A stretch of 10,298 nucleotides of DNA from an uncultured Amylibacter sp. (GTDB taxonomy: Bacteria > Pseudomonadota > Alphaproteobacteria > Rhodobacterales > Rhodobacteraceae). Of the stretch, positions 6,661-10,298 are shown piece after piece. A program made the position numbers and the translations under genes. Within the stretch, counting starts at the first letter, position 1, and each line of letters begins with the position of its first letter. Where the stretch lies: positions 1-10,298 of the forward strand of contig CALLAV010000297.1 in assembly GCA_938001995.1 (NCBI GenBank), read 5' to 3'. A model generated the notes under the pieces. It had not been told where the DNA came from, made no database searches, and saw nothing but the letters and a program-made list of their open reading frames with translations.

Positions 6661-7134
6661 TTAGTCTGACTGCTTTTCGCGGATATCAGTAAATTCGTTT
6701 AGCAACCGGATCAGTTCGTCCATTTTGCTTTCATCAAAAGACGCAAGGATTTCCCCGTAAATGGCATCCGAATGTTTACCCGCTTCAGCCATTTTTTCCC
6801 GAGTTTTGTCCGTCACATCAATCCAAGACCGACGCGAGTCTGCTTCGTCGCGGCGACGGGTGATATAGCCACGTTTGTCCAAGGTTTGCAGAATGCGTGT
6901 GACACTAGGCATGTGCAGCGCCGTTTCGCTCGACAATCGGCTGATGTCTAATGGTCCCAGCTCTGCCGTTACGCGCAAAACACGCCATTGTTGTTCCGTG
7001 AAATTCATCTCGGCCAAAACATCGCGCCAATAAGACAGCAATACATCCCGCGCCCGCACCAACAAAATTGGAAGCGTTTTTCCTACAGGGACAAGCCCCA
7101 AGTCTTCGGATTTTTTGGCTTGTTCCTGGGCCAC
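6661..7134 (-). CDS. hpaR: HpaR, MarR-family regulator of homoprotocatechuate catabolism
   Basis: A 157-residue MarR-family transcription factor with a winged helix-turn-helix. The segment LPILLVRARDVLLSYW (21-36) and FTEQQWRVLR (45-54) resemble the HpaR group, which represses homoprotocatechuate and 4-hydroxyphenylacetate genes and is released by the aromatic substrates. The recognition helix lies about 74-87 (HMPSVTRILQTLDK) and the wing about 91-106 with the DSR motif at 99-101. The start is GTG at 7134: the frame is closed by a TAG upstream with no ATG between, and AAAAGG lies 8 bases before the GTG. An ATG two bases upstream is out of frame. It is divergent from hpaF, the arrangement expected for a local regulator. 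Residues 1-15 are an extra N-terminal tail relative to the enterobacterial protein. Confidence 0.88.
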   Translation of the reverse strand: MAQEQAKKSEDLGLVPVGKTLPILLVRARDVLLSYWRDVLAEMNFTEQQWRVLRVTAELGPLDISRLSSETALHMPSVTRILQTLDKRGYITRRRDEADSRRSWIDVTDKTREKMAEAGKHSDAIYGEILASFDESKMDELIRLLNEFTDIREKQSD

Positions 7135-7169
7135 ATGAATCGCCTTTTCTGGAATGCTCGTAAAAACTA

Positions 7170-7199
7170 ACTAAACTTAACATGATCAATAGCGATCAA
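7170..7199 (-). promoter_or_regulatory. Possible hpaR promoter with overlapping operator-like repeats
   Basis: On the minus strand TTGATC (7199-7194) and TTTAGT (7175-7170) are spaced 18 bases, about 35 bases before the GTG. The same DNA carries TGATC-N6-GATCA (7183-7198) and two direct copies of GATCAAT exactly 10 bases apart (7184-7190, 7194-7200), one helical turn. This would suit autoregulation by HpaR. The hexamers match the consensus only in part. Confidence 0.35.
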
Positions 7200-7286
7200 T
7201 GACACGGGAATGCAAGGCACACCACCAAAGATTGTTTAGGTAAGTGATTTTTCGCTAATTCTTCCGCCTTCGATACACAATCTGGC

Positions 7287-7302
7287 CTGGATTCTATTCC
7301 AG
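7287..7302. promoter_or_regulatory. Inverted repeat just upstream of the hpaF -35 box
   Basis: CTGGA (7287-7291) and TCCAG (7298-7302) flank a 6-base centre. The repeat ends 2 bases before the candidate -35 box at 7305, a position suited to an activator or a second regulator of the operon. Short repeats of this size can arise by chance. Confidence 0.3.
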
Positions 7303-7304
7303 TC

Positions 7305-7341
7305 TTGACTCCCTCATGTGAAAATGTGATTAACGTGTTAA
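7305..7341 (+). promoter_or_regulatory. Candidate promoter and operator of the hpaFED operon
   Basis: TTGACT (7305-7310) and GATTAA (7328-7333) are spaced 17 bases. The palindrome TTAAC-GT-GTTAA (7330-7341) overlaps the -10 and the likely start site, where a MarR-type repressor would block RNA polymerase. Its left half TTAACRTG also occurs near hpaR (7178-7184), so both promoters may share HpaR sites. The -10 match is weak. Confidence 0.45.
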
Positions 7342-7356
7342 CGGAAATGGAGAAAC

Positions 7357-7749
7357 ATGCCACATTTATCGTATGAATATTCAGCCAACCTTGATGCGAC
7401 AGTCGATCACGATCAATTATGCACATCGCTGCATTCTGCGGCCTTAGAATCGGGCCTGTTTGAGCTTGGCGCGCTGCGTGTACGTGCGGTGCGATGCGAC
7501 ACGTACGCCGTGGCGGACTTACTGCGACGCAATGGATTTATTCACCTGACAATCAGCATTGGTGCAGGCCGTGATGCAGCCGCCAAAAAGGCCGCAGGAG
7601 AACATATCTGGGCAGCTCTGGTTGAATTCCTCGGCCCACAATTTGAAACACCACATTTCGCACTGACAATGGAAATCCGCGAGATTGACCCAGACTTCAG
7701 TTGGAAGAAAAACGCTATTCACCCACGCATACGCGCGCAGAAAACCTAA
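7357..7749 (+). CDS. hpaF: 5-carboxymethyl-2-hydroxymuconate delta-isomerase
   Basis: A 130-residue cytosolic isomerase of the tautomerase superfamily (HpaF, also HpcD). It converts 5-carboxymethyl-2-hydroxymuconate to its oxo-hexene dioate isomer, after HpaE and before HpaG decarboxylase. Pro2 follows the initiator Met and becomes the catalytic N-terminal proline after Met removal. R41 and R72 (in IGAGRD) fall at the places of Arg40 and Arg71 of the E. coli enzyme counted without Met. Length agrees with the E. coli protein (about 126) and the C-terminal FSWKKNAIHP matches the family ending. GGAG (7349-7352) lies close before the ATG. It is first in the operon; hpaE starts 9 bases after its stop, with a ribosome binding site overlapping the stop codon. 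Confidence 0.92.
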   Translation: MPHLSYEYSANLDATVDHDQLCTSLHSAALESGLFELGALRVRAVRCDTYAVADLLRRNGFIHLTISIGAGRDAAAKKAAGEHIWAALVEFLGPQFETPHFALTMEIREIDPDFSWKKNAIHPRIRAQKT

Positions 7750-7758
7750 GGGACGAAC

Positions 7759-9276
7759 ATGTCTGATTTTGAAACCAATCTCGCCAAAGCAAAAGACTAC
7801 CTTGCCCGTTTTGCCCAAAATGGCGTGTTGAACCACATCAACGGACAAGCGGTCCCTGCTGATGACGGCGAAACTTTTGCGACCTCTTCACCCGTGGACA
7901 TGGTGCATTTGGCAGATGTGGCCCACGGTAAGGCATCCGACATCGACAAAGCAGCCCGCGCGGCAGAGGCTGCGTTCAAAGGCTGGTCTGAAACTGATCC
8001 AAAGGAACGCGCGCGCATTCTGCATCGCATTGCCGACGGGATCGAAGCCCGCGCCGAAGAAATCGCCTTTGTCGAATGCATGGACACAGGCCAGGCTCTT
8101 CGGTTTATGTCCAAAGCTGCCATTCGCGCCGCTGTCAACTTTCGCTTTTTCGCGGACAAGGCGGTCGAGGCTCGCGACGGTAAATCGCTTTACGCGCCAA
8201 ACCAGCTCAATGTCACCAGCCGCAAACCGCTTGGCCCTGTCGGCATTATCACACCGTGGAACACGCCGTTCATGCTCTCTACGTGGAAGATCGCACCCGC
8301 GATTGCTTGTGGCTGTACGGTGGTTCACAAACCCGCTGAATTCTCCCCCCTTACCGCCCGCTTGCTCGTGGAAATCGCCGAAGAGGCTGGCCTACCCGCT
8401 GGTGTCTGGAACCTTGTGAACGGCATGGGCGAAGACGCGGGTAAATCGCTGACCGAACACCCCGCCATTAAGGCCATTGGCTTTGTCGGTGAAGGTGCCA
8501 CAGGCACACATATCATGCGCCAAGCGGCCCCGACCTTGAAACGGTTCCACTTTGAACTTGGCGGTAAAAACCCCGTCATCGTTTTCCCCGATGCGGATCT
8601 GGAACGCGCTGCCGACGCCGCAGTGTTCATGATCTACTCGCTCAACGGCGAACGCTGCACGTCGTCCTCCCGCCTGTTGGTCCACGACAGCATCTACGAC
8701 GATTTCACCGCAATGGTCGCGAAAAAAGCCAAGAACATCACAGTTGGCCACCCGCTTGATCCGAACACGACCGTCGGCCCATTGATCCATCCAGTGCACG
8801 AGGAAAAGGTAAACAGCTATATCCAGCTCGCCACCGAGGAAGGCGCAACTATCGCGGCAGGCGGGTACAAACCCGAAGGATTGGAAGGCGGCTGCTACGT
8901 AGCCCCGACCCTGTTCACAAATGCCACCAACGATATGCGCATCGCACAAGAAGAAATCTTTGGCCCTGTCCTCACTGCAATCCCCTTCAAAGACGAAGCA
9001 GACGCGCTCCAAATCGCCAACGACAGCCCCTATGGCCTGACAGGCTACATCTGGACGTCGGATGTCACCCGTGCTTTGCGGTTCTCGGACGCGCTCGATG
9101 CAGGCATGATCTGGGTGAATTCTGAAAACACCCGCCACCTGCCCGCCCCGTTTGGCGGCAACAAGGCCAGCGGCATCGGCCGCGATGGCGGCGACTGGTC
9201 GTTTGATTTCTACATGGAAACCAAGAACATCGCCTTCGCCATGACCGATCACAAAATCCCAAAACTCGGAGGCTGA
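7759..9276 (+). CDS. hpaE: 5-carboxymethyl-2-hydroxymuconate semialdehyde dehydrogenase
   Basis: A 505-residue NAD-dependent aldehyde dehydrogenase (HpaE, also HpcC) that oxidises the ring-opening product of HpaD to 5-carboxymethyl-2-hydroxymuconate in the cytosol. The conserved residues are all present: N168 in TPWNTP, the nucleotide-binding glycine loop GFVGEGATG (241-249), general base E266 in FELGGKNP, nucleophile C300 in GERCTSS, and E399 in EEIFGPV. The full family length is present with no frameshift. AAGGGA (7748-7753) lies 5 bases before the ATG. Substrate assignment rests on placement between hpaF and hpaD as well as HpaE-like sequence; the fold alone would only say aldehyde dehydrogenase. 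Confidence 0.93.
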   Translation: MSDFETNLAKAKDYLARFAQNGVLNHINGQAVPADDGETFATSSPVDMVHLADVAHGKASDIDKAARAAEAAFKGWSETDPKERARILHRIADGIEARAEEIAFVECMDTGQALRFMSKAAIRAAVNFRFFADKAVEARDGKSLYAPNQLNVTSRKPLGPVGIITPWNTPFMLSTWKIAPAIACGCTVVHKPAEFSPLTARLLVEIAEEAGLPAGVWNLVNGMGEDAGKSLTEHPAIKAIGFVGEGATGTHIMRQAAPTLKRFHFELGGKNPVIVFPDADLERAADAAVFMIYSLNGERCTSSSRLLVHDSIYDDFTAMVAKKAKNITVGHPLDPNTTVGPLIHPVHEEKVNSYIQLATEEGATIAAGGYKPEGLEGGCYVAPTLFTNATNDMRIAQEEIFGPVLTAIPFKDEADALQIANDSPYGLTGYIWTSDVTRALRFSDALDAGMIWVNSENTRHLPAPFGGNKASGIGRDGGDWSFDFYMETKNIAFAMTDHKIPKLGG

Positions 9277-9277
9277 T

Positions 9278-10258
9278 ATGTCCTTACCCGCACCAAACCT
9301 CTACCCAGATTTCAACATCATCCGCCTGTCGCATGTGGAACTGGTGGTCACCGACCTTGCAGTATCCAAAGCCTTTTATGCGGACACGCTCGGTCTTCAG
9401 GTCACATACGAGGATAAAACCCACATCTATTTGCGCGCCATGGAAGAACGCGGCCACCACTGCGTCATCCTGATGAAAGGCGACAAGGCCTGCGTAAACG
9501 TTTGCGGCTTTAAAGTGTATGACGAAGACGATCTAGATAAAGCCGAAAACTGGTTCAAAGCCAGGGGCTTACCTACGTCTTGGGTCACACGCCCACATCA
9601 AGGCCGCACCCTGCGCACAACCGACAACATGGGCATGCCGATCGAGTTTTATCACAAGATGGATCGCCTAGAGCCGATCCACCAGAAGTACAAACTCTAC
9701 AACGGTGTGAAGCCTCTGCGGATTGATCACTTCAATTACTTCTCGTCAAATGTGGACGAAAGCATCGCGTTTTGGAACGACTTGGGCTTTCGCGTCACCG
9801 AACACACTTCGGACGCTGAAACAGGCCGCAACTGGGCCGCGTGGATGCACCGCAAAGGTGGCGTTCACGATGTGGCCTTTACCAACGGCACAGGCCCGCG
9901 TCTGCACCATCTGGCCTTCTGGGTTCCGACGCCACTCAATATTATCGACCTTCTCGATCTGATGGCGACGACGGGCTATGTTGCAAATATCGAACGTGGA
10001 CCGGGCCGCCACGGCATCTCGAACGCGTTTTTCTTGTACATTCTCTGCCCTGACGGCCATCGCACGGAAATGTACTGTTCTGATTATCAGACGGTTGATC
10101 CAGACCATGACCCGATCAATTGGGACCTTAAAGATCCACAACGCCAACCCCTGTGGGGCGCCGCCGCGCCGCGCAGTTGGTTTGAACATGGGTCAACATT
10201 CAAAGACGTTCCAACACAAGACAGCGACCTGAAATCACAACCGATCATCGCGCCGTAA
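9278..10258 (+). CDS. hpaD: 3,4-dihydroxyphenylacetate (homoprotocatechuate) 2,3-dioxygenase, type I extradiol
   Basis: A 326-residue ring-cleaving dioxygenase of the vicinal oxygen chelate superfamily that opens homoprotocatechuate next to the hydroxyls, giving 5-carboxymethyl-2-hydroxymuconate semialdehyde. Two VOC modules are visible: a structural one (about 14-126) and a catalytic one (about 146-270). Metal ligands are H151 (RIDHF), H211 (RLHHLAFW) and E264 (HRTEMY); second-sphere H197 (GGVHDVA), R240 and H245 (ERGPGRHG) and Y254 (LYIL) match the Brevibacterium fuscum enzyme residues His200, Arg243, His248 and Tyr257. The metal may be iron or manganese. The chain lacks most of the long C-terminal tail of the 365-residue B. 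fuscum protein. The start is 1 base after the hpaE stop and GGAGG lies 5 bases upstream, implying translational coupling. Enterobacterial HpaD is an unrelated LigB-type protein. Confidence 0.95.
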   Translation: MSLPAPNLYPDFNIIRLSHVELVVTDLAVSKAFYADTLGLQVTYEDKTHIYLRAMEERGHHCVILMKGDKACVNVCGFKVYDEDDLDKAENWFKARGLPTSWVTRPHQGRTLRTTDNMGMPIEFYHKMDRLEPIHQKYKLYNGVKPLRIDHFNYFSSNVDESIAFWNDLGFRVTEHTSDAETGRNWAAWMHRKGGVHDVAFTNGTGPRLHHLAFWVPTPLNIIDLLDLMATTGYVANIERGPGRHGISNAFFLYILCPDGHRTEMYCSDYQTVDPDHDPINWDLKDPQRQPLWGAAAPRSWFEHGSTFKDVPTQDSDLKSQPIIAP

Positions 10259-10267
10259 CCCTGTGAC

Positions 10268-10292
10268 GCGCGGCCCACACCTTGTGCCGCGC
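10268..10292 (+). terminator. Strong hairpin just after hpaD
   Basis: GCGCGG (10268-10273) pairs with CCGCGC (10287-10292), and inside it CACA (10276-10279) pairs with TGTG (10283-10286) around loop CCT, leaving a 2-base CC bulge. It begins 9 bases after the stop. What follows is AAACCA and then the window ends, so no T-run is seen. It may be a terminator, or an RNA-stabilising stem inside a longer operon. Confidence 0.4.
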
Positions 10293-10298
10293 AAACCA

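Noticed and set aside
6477..6692. A 71-codon plus-strand frame starting with TTG upstream of the RTX gene
   Set aside because: It has no ribosome binding site, a rare start, no recognisable sequence and runs into the hpaR 3' end on the opposite strand.
8392..9252. A 286-codon minus-strand frame within hpaE
   Set aside because: It is a shadow of GC-biased third positions in hpaE, whose catalytic residues are all intact in the plus frame.

Overview
The window looks like chromosome of a marine-type alphaproteobacterium, most likely order Rhodobacterales (Roseobacter group). This is inferred from the protein styles (a biotin-carrying single-chain pyruvate carboxylase, a VOC-type homoprotocatechuate dioxygenase, a large acidic RTX protein with a serralysin-like C-terminus) and moderately GC-rich codon use. 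No marker gene fixes the taxon.

Layout. (1) 1-1309 (+): the last ~435 residues of pyruvate carboxylase, ending in the biotin domain. (2) 1332-1364: a perfect 11-bp inverted repeat, followed at 1367-2197 (+) by a class III metallophosphoesterase. (3) 2261-2427 (+): a compact tRNA-Gly(GCC) unit with promoter, tRNA with encoded CCA and intrinsic terminator. (4) 2428-2678: gene-poor, holding a probable terminator for the gene that follows on the minus strand and a 17-bp palindrome. (5) 2679-6395 (-): a 1238-residue RTX calcium-binding protein predicted to be a type I secretion substrate. It carries a duplicated ~260-residue module, about 55 nonapeptide repeats in two blocks, no cysteine and only two lysines. 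(6) 6396-6660: AT-rich upstream region of the RTX gene. (7) 6661-10258: a homoprotocatechuate (3,4-dihydroxyphenylacetate) meta-cleavage locus, with the MarR-type regulator hpaR (-) divergent from a tight operon hpaF-hpaE-hpaD (+). The window ends 40 bases after hpaD with a hairpin.

How the genes work together. HpaD opens the homoprotocatechuate ring to a semialdehyde, HpaE oxidises it to 5-carboxymethyl-2-hydroxymuconate, and HpaF isomerises that for decarboxylation. The later enzymes (HpaG, HpaH, HpaI), which give pyruvate and succinate semialdehyde, are not in the window. HpaR probably controls the operon and itself from the 222-base divergent region, which holds several palindromes. Pyruvate carboxylase, the phosphoesterase, the tRNA and the RTX gene appear to be independent units.

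I see no clear new enzyme system. The observations most worth a second look are the duplicated module and extreme lysine/cysteine depletion of the RTX protein, the hairpin abutting the phosphoesterase start, and the candidate HpaR operators.
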